Positions 10,971 through 21,490 are shown, numbered from the stretch's first letter. The stretch is 64,000 bases of DNA from Notamacropus eugenii (GCF_028372415.1 NC_092878.1:24061403-24125402), one strand, 5' to 3'. Numbers and translations: made by a program. Notes: generated by a model not told the origin, from the letters alone.

Positions 10971-11489
10971 TGACTGGAATGCTAAGCAATTAGAGGGAAA
11001 AATCAAGGTTTACCGGTAACTTTTAGCATTCATTTCTTTCTTTCCACAGGAGGGACCCATTGACTGTCAAATTGCTTGAAGGATCTCTGGGTCAGGCTCC
11101 TTGATGTTTGACTTTTCCTGGGGCTCTTTTTCCAGATGTTCTCTTTCTGGAATTCACAGCTGTTTATTTGCAAAGCAAACTTTTATATGAAGCAGGGAAA
11201 GGGACATTTCAAACAAAGAGCAAGGGATTGAAAATTGGAGGGAGGCGGTGAGGCTGATGAAAAAAGAGAGGGTCTGCTCTTGGTGTTAGAGGTCTTTTAT
11301 TCAGCAGAGGTTTCCTATGGTTTATTAAAGGCATCTGAATTCCTTTGAATTCAAATCCACTACCCAAGCAGAGTGCTCAAGTTGTTGCTGCTGCAATGAA
11401 ATGTCTGTAATTGTAATATTACAGTGTACTAGGCCTGTAAAGATCATTGGACCCTCCCTCTGTCTTTGGGCAGGTTTACAGTGAAACCA

Positions 11490-11751
11490 AGCAGATAGGC
11501 GGCATAGTAGATACAGTGCCAAGCCTGGAGTCAGGAAGACTCCTCTTTCTGAGTTCATATCTGTCCTCAGATACTTCCTAGTTGTGTGATCCTGGGCAAG
11601 TCACTTAACCCTGTTGGCCTCAGTTTCCTCATCTGTAAAATGAGCTGGAGAAAGAAATGGTAAAACATTCCAGTGTCTTTGCCAAGAAAACCCCAAATGG
11701 GGTCATGAAGAGTTGGACGTGGCTCAAAAAATGACACATCAATGACTGATC
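11490..11751 (+). mobile_element. Type A CORE-SINE
   Basis: The head 'gcagataggcggcatagtag', the CORE box 'gtgtgatcctgggcaagtca' and the tail 'gtcatgaagagttggacgtg' are in order. The sequence is moderately diverged. Confidence 0.85.
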
Positions 11752-11770
11752 AAGAAAAAAAGATTCAGTC

Positions 11771-12010
11771 CAGGGGTTCTTAATCTTTTCTGTGTCCCTT
11801 CAGAAGTCTGGTGAAACCTATGGACCTCACACGAATGACATTGCCAATGCATAATCAAAAGCAATGCTAAAATTCATTTAGAAGTTAGTAAAATGATGTA
11901 ATTGTTTTGTTCCCCCCATGCACCATCCAAGTTCAAAAACTCCTCTGTCCATCTTGAAATCTATCCACAGATTGCTTGGGTGACTATAAACCTCAGGATG
12001 AGAACCCCTG
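11771..12010. mobile_element. hAT-like non-autonomous DNA transposon, 'caggggttct' family
   Basis: The 240-bp element begins 'caggggttct' (11771-11780) and ends with its exact reverse complement 'agaacccctg' (12001-12010), a 10-bp perfect terminal inverted repeat. No transposase frame is present. The terminal CAGGGG is typical of hAT elements. The 8-bp flanks do not match, so the target duplication has decayed or the call is incomplete. Confidence 0.7.
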
Positions 12011-12340
12011 CCCTTGGTGGTCCAGTGGTTCAAAACAACAGCATTAGTGACTAGGAGAGATCTCAGTCAGTCAGCTGATTCCTGAAACTAAGGCTAGTTA
12101 TTCTCTGTACTTTGTTTTGTGCATCCGGATGAACATGGGAAGTCCTAGGCACACATGTTAGTAATTGCAGCCAGAGGCCAGTCTGGCCTCCATGTGTGTG
12201 TCTTGCTCCTGATTAGGACAAAGTCAAAAGTACTTAGATTCAATAGGTAGCCCTCAAATGGGTAACTATAGGAAGCTGGGAATCTTTCACCAAGCATCCT
12301 TAAAAACAGGATCAGTTCTCGTTGGTCTGAAATGGTTTCG

Positions 12341-12597
12341 GTGTTGTTGCTATTCAGCCTTTTTCAATCATGTATTATTCTTCCTGACCCCATTTGGAGT
12401 TTTCTTAGGAGAGAGACTGGAGTGGTTTGCCATTTTCTTTTCCAGCTCATTTTACAGATGAGAAAACTGAGGCAGAGTTAAGTGACTTGCCCGGGATCAA
12501 ACAGCTAGTACATGTCTGAGGCTGGATTTGAACTCAGGAAGAGGAGTCTTTGTGACTCCAGCCCTGGCACTCTATCTACTGGGCCACCCAACTGCTA
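12341..12597 (-). mobile_element. Type A CORE-SINE
   Basis: The copy reads from the reversed tail ('tgttgttgctattcagcctt') through 'gacttgcccgggatcaaaca' to the head ('ctgggccacccaactgctac'). Confidence 0.85.
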
Positions 12598-12619
12598 CTG
12601 TTCAGATATAGAATTATTG

Positions 12620-12795
12620 TTATGACTACTAGAACTGGGAGAGGGCTTATAGTCAGTGCTTTCAACCCTCTCATTTTTCAGATAAAGAAATGGTGGCTAA
12701 ATGAAAATGATTTGCCCAAGGTCATAATGCTAGTTTGTACCTGAGTTTGAACTTGAACTCAGTCTTCCTGAACGCTAGTCTACTGTTCTTTCTTT
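12620..12795 (-). mobile_element. MIR-type SINE
   Basis: The reversed core 'gataaagaaatggtggctaa' and 'tttgcccaaggtcataatgc' precede the head remnant 'aactcagtcttcctgaacgc'. Confidence 0.65.
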
Positions 12796-13024
12796 CCTTT
12801 GAGTCTTAACTGATTCATAGACTTCATTTATTTACTCCCTGCTCTATTCTTTAATATCTGCCAGACCTTTCTAGCCTGGTTGGATTCCCAACCAGCCTTT
12901 ATGCCTCCTGAATTTATAATAAGAGGATCTTGATTTAGGTTCTGACTAAACTCTGGCTCTGGTGTCAGAAAATCTGGATACGAATTCCATTGCAATGGAA
13001 ACTCTTGACCTGCACTTGCTTCCT

Positions 13025-13176
13025 TTTGTGTTGTCTCACCCCCAACAACAACCACCCCATTAGAGTATAACCCCTTCATTGGTGGCTGCCTTCTTTCTGG
13101 TATTATTTGCTTTTCCTGTGCCTAGCAAATGTCTGGCACACGATAAGAGCTTAATAAATACTTGTTAACGGACTTG
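13025..13176 (+). mobile_element. L2 LINE 3' end
   Basis: 'gcctagcaaatgtctggcac' leads into 'gagcttaataaatacttgtt', the characteristic L2 terminus. Confidence 0.65.
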
Positions 13177-13189
13177 TTGATCACTAACA

Positions 13190-13420
13190 CTTGCTCCCTG
13201 TGTGATCTTGAGTAAACTCACTGGGCCTCAGTTTTCTCATCTGTAAAATGAGAGGAGACTGGACTAGATGTCTTCCGAAGTCCCTTTCATCTATGTGTGT
13301 ATGATCTGATGATTCAGTACCTGCACCTTTCTGGACCTCAGTTTCCTTGTTTATAAAGGGAGGAGGTTGGGCTTGATAAAATCTGAGGTCTCTTCTAACC
13401 CTGAAATCCTATCAAAGTGA
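13190..13420 (+). mobile_element. Two adjacent MIR-type SINE 3' halves
   Basis: One copy reads 'ctgggcctcagttttctcat' to about 13310. A second reads 'ctggacctcagtttccttgt' from about 13325. They lie head to tail without an obvious spacer, so this is either two insertions or a local duplication. Confidence 0.65.
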
Positions 13421-13589
13421 TGCCTGAGATGCCCAACTCCCAGTTCTGGATGCATCCAATGACCCCTTTTTCATTTCCCTTCATGCCTGGGAGTGACATT
13501 ATACAATAGTTCTCACTTCTGGGCAAATATTTTTAATTTTAATTTTTTCATCTAACTTCAGCTTCTTATTTCTATCACAAACTCATATC

Positions 13590-13712
13590 TTTTACTCAGT
13601 TCAACAAATATTCATGGAGTCTCTGCTGTGTGGAAGACACCTTACTAAGTACTCTGGTATATACAAAAATGAATGATAAATAGTGGGGGATGGGGATCTT
13701 GCCTTCAAGGAC
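13590..13712 (+). repeat. Long repeat, 5' fragment
   Basis: The stretch 'ttcaacaaatattcatggag' with 'ttactaagtactctggtata' matches the start of the long repeat seen better at 48836. Confidence 0.5.
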
Positions 13713-13792
13713 CTTCTACTTTAGCACATACATAGGTAGATTCATTGGGGGATAACCTCCTACCCCTGTTCCACTACAAATGTATCTACTAT

Positions 13793-13996
13793 GAGAGGTG
13801 GGGAACCTGTAGCCTTGAAGCCACATGTGGCCCTCTAGGTCCTCAGGTGCAGCCTTTTGACTGAGTCCAAGTTTTACAGAACAAATCCTTTCATTAAGGG
13901 GATTTGTTCTGTGAAGTTTGGATTTAGTCAAAGGACCACACTTGAGGACCTAGAGGGCCACATGTGGCCTTGAGGCCACAGGTTCCCTATCTCTTT
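13793..13996. mobile_element. Palindromic hAT-like MITE, 'aggtggggaacctg' family
   Basis: About 200 bp forms two arms of roughly 95 bp that are near-perfect reverse complements, for example 'ggccctctaggtcctcaggt' against the later 'acttgaggacctagagggcc'. The loop is around 'tttcattaagg' (about 13890-13900). There is no transposase. The transcript would fold into a long hairpin. Related copies lie at 27222 and 55752. Confidence 0.85.
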
Positions 13997-14529
13997 TTAA
14001 GTCAAACTGTCCTCTGTAGTGTTTGTACTAACAAAATGGAAGTGTATGGGGCATTCAGGGAAGACTAACCTTCCAAAGAATAAGAAAAAAAAAGGGGAGG
14101 GGGAAACAGTTCAGCAAAACTAAGAACACTGACAAGTTTGACATTACATGCTGTGTTCCACAATCCACCTCTGCAAAGAACAAAAGGTGGAAGGGGAAAG
14201 CACAACTGTTCTTGGTAAGTGACTCTGAACTTTTAGCCTGGAGAAGTTTTCTGAGGGAGGAAAGTATGATATTTGCCCAGTTGCATTTGAAAGATTTCTT
14301 CTTCTCCCACATGGCAGATCAAGGAGCAGTGAAGAGAAATCACCCATAGGGAGATTTTAGCAAATTGTAAGGCAAAACTGCCCAACAGAATTGTTTCAAA
14401 GGGAAATGATCTGCTTTGGTATGTAGTAGTTCTCCATTATGAGAGGTCTTCAAGTGCCAACTGGGTGGCCAAATGTGTCAAAGATGCTCTTTGGTTTATC
14501 TGGTGGGCTAAATGACTTCTGAACTTATA
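13997..14529. other. Unassigned, no gene seen
   Basis: Two overlapping minus frames (14055-14312, 14144-14347) have no recognisable domain and are not called. Confidence 0.4.
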
Positions 14530-14530
14530 G

Positions 14531-14710
14531 GATCATTGATTTGGAGCTGGAAGGAAACTTGACACCCCATAATCCAATCCCTTCATTGTGCAGATGAGGA
14601 AATGGAGTAACAGAGAATTTAAAATACTTGTTAACCTCGGTATTGTCTGAAGTGGGATTTCAACACAGGTCTTCCTGACCCCAGGTCCAACACCCTATCC
14701 ACCATGATGG
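14531..14710 (-). mobile_element. MIR-type SINE
   Basis: The reversed tail 'ggatcattgatttggagctg', core 'gatgaggaaatggagtaaca' and head 'aacacaggtcttcctgaccc' are in order. Confidence 0.75.
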
Positions 14711-14754
14711 TCTGCTTCTGGAGCAGATGTTTTGAAGGAAAACATTAGACCTCT

Positions 14755-14900
14755 GTGTTCTTTCCTTTTCCTTTTCCCTTTCCACTTCGCCTTCATTCAT
14801 TTTTCTACCTCTCACCTTCTCACTACTTAGTCTTTTCTTTTTCCTATATTTTTCTTAACTTTTCTGTTATTATTTCTGTTCTGTCTTCTTCTCTCTCATT
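14755..14900. repeat. CT-rich low-complexity tract
   Basis: TTTCC/TTTTC-rich sequence on the plus strand gives a spurious open frame. Confidence 0.75.
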
Positions 14901-14934
14901 GTTGACTAGATACATCAGTTGGCTCAACAAGACT

Positions 14935-15195
14935 CATCCTAAGTCCCATCTTCTACAAGAGGCGTTTCTTGATGCCCCACAGTGCCTTCTTTCTAAGATT
15001 ACCATTTATATTGTGTCTCTCTTGTACATACATAGTTGTTTGCATGTTATCTCTTCTATTAGAATCTGATCTCTTTGAGGGGAAGGACTCCCTCCTTTTT
15101 TTTTTTTGCTTCTCTTTGTATCTCCAATACTTAGTCTAGTACCTAGTATACAGTAAGTGCTTAATAAATACTTGGTGACTGACTGATTAGAAAGG
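14935..15195 (+). mobile_element. L2 LINE 3' end
   Basis: The L2 ORF2 C-terminal-like text 'aagtcccatcttctacaaga' is followed by 'gaggggaaggactccctcc' and the terminus 'gtgcttaataaatacttggt' with a 'gactgactgatt' tail. Confidence 0.8.
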
Positions 15196-15480
15196 GAAGA
15201 GTCAAAGGTGGATACAAGGTTTCAAGCCTGTGGGTTAGAGAATGGTGATTCCATTAAGAGAACTGAAAATGACATCTGACTTGATGGGGAAGGTACTGGA
15301 GTGTACATATGTTCTATTGGGACATCCATATGGAATGATTATAGGCAGAATGGTATGAGGTCATATCTGGAGGTATCTGGGAATCAACATATGGTCTAAA
15401 TGTAAAGAGTGGGTGAGATTCCTAAGGGAGTGAGGGTACAGAGAAAAGAACATCCACTGTTAAAAAGGGGACACTCACAT
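15196..15480 (+). repeat. Long repeat, 3' portion
   Basis: 'gttctattgggacatccata' and 'ggaggtatctgggaatcaac' align by eye with the 3' body of the long repeat. It abuts the L2 end. Confidence 0.5.
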
Positions 15481-15964
15481 ATAAGAATAAGATATCTCTC
15501 ATTAATACATATTCAGTTTTCAAAAAAATGTTGTCTTAAGATTTTTACACATTTTCTCCTTTCTATTTTCCCTCCTGGAGTTAAACTAGTCTATCAAGTC
15601 CTTCTTATTCAGACTTCTGCTTCCTTCTGCCCATAGAATGCCCTGATGTTTAACTGGATGCAGGGTGAGGCTATAAAATGGCTGTCAATATGAGTAATGC
15701 GTCCGCTGACCCTAGAAAAAAGGTGTCAGGATGTAATTATATTTTTAAAAATTCCTCCAGCCCATTGAGCTGGCACTGGAACCTTTTGTTGATGAGGTTT
15801 TCAATGGCTTGGATTTTCCCCTGCCACATAAGGCAGTTTGAATGATTCCTTAACCCTTTCCTTGTCATCTGGATTAGACGGAGGCCTGGGCTGGTTATTG
15901 GAATGTTTAGACAAATACTGAAGGGGTAGTTGTGCTCAAAAGGCAAGACAGGAGATGACTTGTA

Positions 15965-16120
15965 TGGTAGAAGGAGTCTTGGTTTTGGAGTCAGAGGTCT
16001 TAGGTTCAAATCATTTACCTGGATGGGCAAGTCACTTAACATAAACTTAATTTTCTCATCTGCAAAATGGGGGATTGGGGCTAAATAAGATCTCTCTTGC
16101 TCTCTTCTATGATTTTTGTA
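15965..16120 (+). mobile_element. MIR-type SINE
   Basis: 'gagtcagaggtcttaggttc' (head), 'gatgggcaagtcacttaaca' (CORE) and 'attttctcatctgcaaaatg' are in order. Confidence 0.75.
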
Positions 16121-16122
16121 AA

Positions 16123-16318
16123 TCAGAGGCTCTTAAATTAATGTCCACAAATTTGCTTTTTAAAAATTATTTTGACAACTGTATTTCAATATAATTAATT
16201 TTCTTTGTAACCTTATATATTTCATTTTATGCATTTAGAAACATTCTGAGAAGGGGTCCACAGGCTTCTACTGATTACCAAAGGGGATCCACAATTCAAA
16301 AAATGTTAAGAACTTGCT
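16123..16318. mobile_element. hAT-like DNA transposon, 'caggggttct' family
   Basis: It shares 'tatttcaatataattaattt' and 'aaggggtccacaggcttcta' type text with the copy at 28930. It ends 'atgttaagaacttgct'. The termini are mutated. Confidence 0.6.
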
Positions 16319-17125
16319 ATTAATTGACTTGAGGTCACCCGAGAATTTCTGTGTCAACTCGACAAAAGATGTCAAATGTTCTGTGCTTAAGTGGACCCTT
16401 CTCTATTTAAAGATTTCCTTTCCTACATCATTAGACTGATAGAAAAACCAACATCTCAGAATCCTAAGCAGATGGTATTTCTTTTCAGGAACCAAAGCAG
16501 TCACAGATCCAATCTAAAGATTAAGAAATATTTAATACCTTTTTCAGAGATGACTTCTAGGATTAGCTGTGTGAATATTGAGAGAGCATTTTTAATATAG
16601 TCAGTCCATTAAAGGGTGGCCATAGGCCAGGATTCCAGTAGAGTGAGTTTACAGTTTATTGGTGCTTTGCCACTTGAGAGGAACCTAATGCCATTCAAAG
16701 TTTTTTCTTCAGTTGGAAGCTCAGCTAGAGAGGGACTGACAACTTGAGATATAAGGTCAATGATTTCAGCGCTGGTTGATGATAGTCTGTTGATAAGTTT
16801 TTGGCCACTTCTTGAGATTTATATACACTTGCACAGAGGTGTTCTAGCAGATGGCGATCAACTCTGGTTGCTTAACGAGAGGTGGACTTTACAAAGAGAA
16901 GTGACCTCACTCCAATGAGGGGCTGAAAGTGACTTCATGCCACTCTTGAACAGAGAGATTCTCCCTATACTCAGACCATTCCAAGCCTTGAAAAATCTAG
17001 ACAAAGGATCTACCTCCACCCGAGCCTGATTGAATAGAATTCACCTTAGATTAGAGATTCCTTAAAGGTTAGGTGGGGTCTGATAGACTGAATTTTTGAA
17101 AAGAGGGCAGTAGAAAAAGGAGGAC
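16319..17125. other. Unassigned, possibly further RTE remnant
   Basis: No gene is seen. It lies directly 3' (on the minus strand) of the RTE fragment, but I found no readable RTE protein match in it. Confidence 0.35.
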
Positions 17126-17129
17126 CTCT

Positions 17130-17345
17130 GAATCTCCCCAAATTGTTGATTATTAATAATTGCTTATCTCAATGTTATGAAAGTGTTCAACCCATCTCTC
17201 CAGGATCATATCCTTAACACTAATTAATGCGACTCCATCAGCACTGAGTGCTTCAGAGGCACCATGGGTCTTTGGTCCATAAATAGTCTTCAGGGTATCA
17301 TAAAAAGTGCTTTGTATTGCTACTCTCAGTGTAAAACTAAATTTT
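17130..17345 (-). mobile_element. RTE-type LINE ORF2 fragment
   Basis: On the minus strand the frame reads FYDTLKTIYGPKTHGA, then ALSADG, then DMILERWVEHF. That is the linker just upstream of the reverse transcriptase domain in RTE/BovB elements (family pattern FY.ALK.(V/I)YGP ... LSADG ... ILERW.EHF). It is an isolated fragment without ends. RTE machinery of this kind is what type A SINE tails resemble. Confidence 0.8.
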
Positions 17346-17559
17346 ATTTGCCTTCTTACTCAGCCAAGAGGGGAGCTCTCATATATAGTGACCACTGGGA
17401 CAAAGTGTCCAGCCTGTTGCTTGGGATATCTGGGAGGAAGACAAGATGGCAATCAACTGGAAATACCTCCTGAACAGAGGCCTGGGATTTGTAGTATAAT
17501 AATGAAATCTGCAATGGCAATAGGGGAAAGAAATCACTACCATGAGTTTCATTGGATTT

Positions 17560-17705
17560 TGTTATTTGTAATTAGAAGGAACCTCAGTTATCAATCGTTT
17601 AGTTCAGTCCTCTTATTTTACAGATAAAGTAAGTGAAGCCCAGTTAAGCAGGGATTTGTTCAATGTCATACAGGTAACAGAGCTAGTATTGGGACCCAGG
17701 TCATA
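17560..17705 (-). mobile_element. MIR-type SINE
   Basis: The reversed tail 'gaaggaacctcagttatcaa', core 'acagataaagtaagtgaagc' and head remnant 'tagtattgggacccaggtca' are in order. Confidence 0.65.
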
Positions 17706-17885
17706 GGATCTTAGATCTGGAGATGAAATGAATTTCAGAGGTTTTCTAGGTTAACTTTTATGGATGAGGAAACTCAAGTGCACAGGAGTTACTTTTCTGA
17801 AGTCACACAAGAAACATGGAGCAGAACATGACCCTAGGACTTAGGACCCCAAATCCAGTGTTGTCTCAAACCCTCCACTTTCTGT
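17706..17885 (-). mobile_element. Second, adjacent MIR-type SINE
   Basis: 'ggatgaggaaactcaagtgc' and 'ctgaagtcacacaagaaaca' repeat the same reversed element immediately after the copy ending at 17705, in the same orientation. Confidence 0.65.
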
Positions 17886-18058
17886 GGAGCAAGGGTGATA
17901 GGGCTATGTCACCACCAAGTATCATCAGAATAGCAGATCCAGTCAATGGGGGAACAGAACGGGCAGTGGAGAAACTCCAGCAAAATGTCAGTATTCTTGC
18001 AATGGATGGATGCTGAAACCTAATTTAAGACTTTGAAAGGTTGCCTTATAGTCTCTTG

Positions 18059-18297
18059 GGGCAGCAAGGTGGTACAGTGACCCAAATACCAGCCCTGGAG
18101 TCAGGAGTACCTGAATTCAAATCTGCCCTCGGATACTTACTGGCTATGTGACCCCGGAAAAGTCACTTAACCCTGTTTGCCTTAGTTTCCTCATCTGTAA
18201 AATGAACTGGAGAAGAAAATGACAAAGCATTCTAGTATCTTTGCCAGGAAAATCCCAAATGGAGTCAAAAAGAGTTGGACATGACTGAAAAATATTC
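18059..18297 (+). mobile_element. Type A CORE-SINE
   Basis: The head 'ggggcagcaaggtggtacag', the CORE box 'atgtgaccccggaaaagtca' and the tail 'aaagagttggacatgactga' are in order. Confidence 0.88.
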
Positions 18298-18834
18298 AGT
18301 GGGCTATGCTGAGGCCCAGTAAGCTCTGTATTTGGTTCATAGCCATGGACAATTCTGTGTTCCCTCCTTCACTTTTTCCCTGTCTAATCCCCCCACCCCT
18401 TTCTCTATTCTTTTACTTTTGTTTCTTCCACCCCATCATCTTTTCTCCACTTCTCCCTCTCCTTCTTTTCCAGACCTTCTATTACCTCTTCTTTTTTTTC
18501 TTTCCCCCTTTCCCACCTCATTTTTCTTCCCCAGGTTTGAGCCCTTCCATTTGCTGCAGTCCTATTTTCCACTCCTGCCTGATCCACGTAGGTCTGCTCT
18601 AGGGATGGGGCAGGAAAAGTTTCAGAGAGAGGGGAATATAAAATAATTCCCCCCCCCCCCTTAGCTCTTATGAAATTGGTGACTTTGGAGAAAATAAGAG
18701 AATAAATCAGGATTCAGGACTCAGGACAGGTGAGCTTCAGCTGGAGAAATGTGTGTGTGGGAGTGTGTGTCAACAGGATGCTTGGCTTACTGGCGAAGGG
18801 CTTGCATTCCACAGCAACTGCCAGGCCAGTGATC
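18298..18834. other. CT-rich region with a C12 run, no gene
   Basis: 18355-18535 is T/C-rich low complexity, and 18649-18660 is a run of 12 C. Overlapping frames on both strands here are compositional artefacts. Confidence 0.6.
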
Positions 18835-18888
18835 CTTAATGCCTGCCTCTATTATGCCTGGCATATAATAAACTCTTAATAAATGCTC
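18835..18888 (+). mobile_element. L2 LINE terminal fragment
   Basis: 'tgcctggcatataataaact' is followed by 'cttaataaatgct', the last ~50 bp of an L2, and then directly by the tetranucleotide array. Confidence 0.6.
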
Positions 18889-18905
18889 TGTCTGTCATCT
18901 ATCTG

Positions 18906-18992
<87 letters not shown>

Positions 18993-19043
18993 GTCTATCT
19001 ATCTGTCTGTCTGTCTGTTTCTGTCTGTCTGTCTATCTATCTC

Positions 19044-19079
<36 letters not shown>

Positions 19080-19275
19080 CCTATCTGTCTATCTATCTGT
19101 CTGTCTGTCTGTCTGTTTCTGTCTGTCTGTCTATCTATCTGTCTGTCTGTCTGTCTGTCTATCATCTATCTTTCTGTCTATATCTATCTGTCTCAATTTA
19201 TCTATCATCTGTCTGAATCTATCATCTATTTATCTTTCTGCCTCTATCTATCGATCTGTCTGTCTATCTATCTTT
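18889..19275. repeat. Compound (TCTA)n/(TCTG)n tetranucleotide array
   Basis: About 390 bp alternates blocks of TCTA and TCTG with a few TTTC and CTGC interruptions. The block order partly repeats: 'tgtttctgtctgtctgtcta' occurs twice, about 110 bp apart, which suggests a larger tandem unit. A 183-codon plus frame (18883-19434) rich in Leu-Ser-Val-Cys exists only because the unit lacks stops. Confidence 0.95.
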
Positions 19276-19308
19276 TCTTTTTTAACCTACTTCAATGATT
19301 TGATGGAA

Positions 19309-19690
19309 TTTAACGGAATTAAAAAACTTAGAACTGTAAGAGATCATATACCCCGAGGGTTGTTAATAATTTTTTGTGCTGTGTCTTCCCTTTATCCATC
19401 CAATGAAGCCTACGGGCCCCTCCTCAGTTGCTAAATACATGAAGAAAAATATATAGGATCACATATACAGAGCTAGAAAGGAAACCAATTATATTGACAT
19501 AGAATTACCAAACTATTAAAAAATAATCACATGCATCCCAGGTGAAGAATTCTTGATCGATTCTAGTCTAACACCTCATTATGCACATAAGAAAACTGAG
19601 ATAGAGAGTAGTGAAGTTGTTTGGCCCAGCTCAGAGATGTAGCAAGGGACAGACCTTGTACTAGAACTCAGAGGTTCTGTCTCCCAGTCC
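19309..19690 (-). mobile_element. MIR-type SINE interrupted by a hAT-like element
   Basis: The left piece 'acttagaactgtaagagatc' and the right piece from about 19558 ('attctagtctaacacctcat') form one reversed MIR-type element. The intervening ~200 bp is a hAT-like insertion. Confidence 0.65.
19357..19557. mobile_element. hAT-like DNA transposon, 'caggggttct' family, nested
   Basis: It begins near 'gagggttgttaataa' and ends near 'gaagaattcttgatcg'. The interior 'aaaggaaaccaattatattg' and 'acatagaattaccaaactat' is shared with this family. Confidence 0.65.
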
Positions 19691-20139
19691 AAAAATCATT
19701 AGAACTGACCAGCCTACTAAGGTATTGACCCTGTAGTGTGAGAGTTTGTTTGAAGAGACAGTCAGCTACATCTCTTGACCTTGAAAAGTCAGGTTTGTTC
19801 AAAGAGGAATCCTTCTCTTCCTCCTCTCTCCTCAATCATTTCTCCTATTATCTTATGAACTTGCCACAATGACGTTATAGACCACAGATTACCTTATCCA
19901 AATGACATTTATTTCATATAGTTACTTGTGCTAAACCTTCGCTTACTGATCTGGAGTCTAGTGTCCACGGGGGTGGTTTAGATAGTGGGTGGAGGGGAAG
20001 GAGGAAAGTGATTTGAAAGGGCATGTTGTAGAAGAGTTTTTGTTTGAGCTTGAGTTGTAAGACTGATGAAAGGGTAAAGCAAACATTAATTCCACTTCAA
20101 ATCGCTTTATGTCTTTCTTGTAGATATTGAATTAAAAAT
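19691..20139. other. Unassigned, no gene seen
   Basis: No recognisable coding or repeat signature. Confidence 0.4.
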
Positions 20140-20775
20140 TAATTAAATTTTTTGTTACATTTTAAGTTCTGAACTGTCTCCCTCCCTCTCTCCTCACCCT
20201 GCATGATAGAATGCCACCATTTAACAAAGATTTATAAATCTATGTAAAATCATACTATGTGTACTTCATTTATCATTTCTTCCTTTGGAGATGGATAGCA
20301 TCTTCCTTCACAGGTGATTTACGGTTGATTTGAGTATTTTGTAGTACTTAGAATAACTCTGTTGTCTACAATAATTCTTCAAACAATATTGCTGTTACTG
20401 TATACAACCTTCTTTTGGTTCCACTTACTTCACTTTTCATTATTTCATGCAAGTCTTTCCATGTTTTTCTAAAATCAATCAGCTCATCATTTCTTACAGC
20501 ACAATAGTACTCCATCACAATCATAAACCATAACTTGTTCAGCCATTCCGCAGGTGATGGGCATCCCCTCAGTTTTCAGTCCTTTGCCACCACAAAGAAA
20601 ACTGCTGTAAATATTTTAGAACATGTAGGTTCTTTCCCTTTCCCCCTGATCACCTTGGGAAACAAACTTAATAATTTATAGTTATCTGTATAAATGTCGT
20701 TTCCTCTCTTGTTAGGGGTAGGTTTGACACTGACATCCTGTTCATTTTCAATTTTGGGATGAAGCAAGACACTGG
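20140..20775 (-). mobile_element. L1 LINE 3' end
   Basis: Reverse complement of an L1 3' region. On the plus strand it shows 'tttcttacagcacaatagta', 'ccataacttgttcagccatt' and 'gcaggtgatgggcatcccct', the marks of the end of ORF2 and the 3' UTR. The 5' side is truncated near 20775. Confidence 0.75.
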
Positions 20776-20813
20776 TAAGTCACTGAACTGCTCATAAAGG
20801 GAGATTTACCTAG

Positions 20814-21271
20814 CCCTACTATAGAGCCAAGGAAATATCCACAGCAGCTGCTATGGATATGCAGGTGTACTTCCAGGGTAAATTTGCAAAATATAAACAC
20901 TCTTCTTTAAAGATGAAACCAAGATATTTATTCAGATACCAGGAAGTCAAATCCATCATAGTAGGAATGAAGTTTGTACACATTACCAATAGAGGGAGGA
21001 AAATCATCCCAGAGCTTTCCCTCTCTCGTGCCTCCCCACAAGCAAGCTCCCTTAGGCAAATGTCCCTCTCTCACTCAGGCTGGCTGCTCTGCTGTGCCTG
21101 CTGCCTCTCTCTCAGCTCTACCTCACTCCTTCTTCTTCCTTCACCCATTCAGCAAGTTCTTCCTACCACGAGCTCCAAATGACTCAGACTGTGGACTGGG
21201 CCAAAGCTCAAAGCAGGTCACATGGGCCTATTAAGGGGTGGGGAAGATCTTCAAATTCCTTTAACATTACA
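20814..21271 (-). mobile_element. Candidate solo LTR (endogenous retrovirus fossil)
   Basis: A unit of about 460 bp reads on the minus strand as a possible LTR: it starts near TGTAATGTTAAAGG and carries an AATAAA polyadenylation signal in its 3' third. It is flanked by the direct repeat 'ttaccta' on both sides (near 20809 and 21273). No internal retroviral genes are seen. It is old and decayed. The exact ends are uncertain and the family is unassigned. Confidence 0.4.
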
Positions 21272-21289
21272 CTTACCTAAGCAAGGATA

Positions 21290-21490
21290 GGAAATTGGAA
21301 AGACAGAGTAGAAAGAACGCTAGGTTCAAAGTTAGAGCATCTGGGTTCAAATCTTGGTCTGCCAAATATTAGCTGTGTGACATAGGATGAGTCATTTCGC
21401 TTAGACTTCAGTTTTATTGTTTGTAACATGAGGAAGTTGGACCAGATGACCTTTAAGACCTTCAACTTTGAATCTATGTTTCTGTGATCT
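21290..21490 (+). mobile_element. MIR-type SINE, near full length
   Basis: The head 'cgctaggttcaaagttagag', 'gggttcaaatcttggtctgc', the CORE box 'ctgtgtgacataggatgagt' and the tail 'gttggaccagatgaccttta' are in order. Confidence 0.8.

Noticed and set aside
18883-19434. 183-codon plus-strand frame, Leu/Ser/Val/Cys-rich
   Set aside because: It is the translation of a TCTA/TCTG tetranucleotide array; the unit contains no stop codon.
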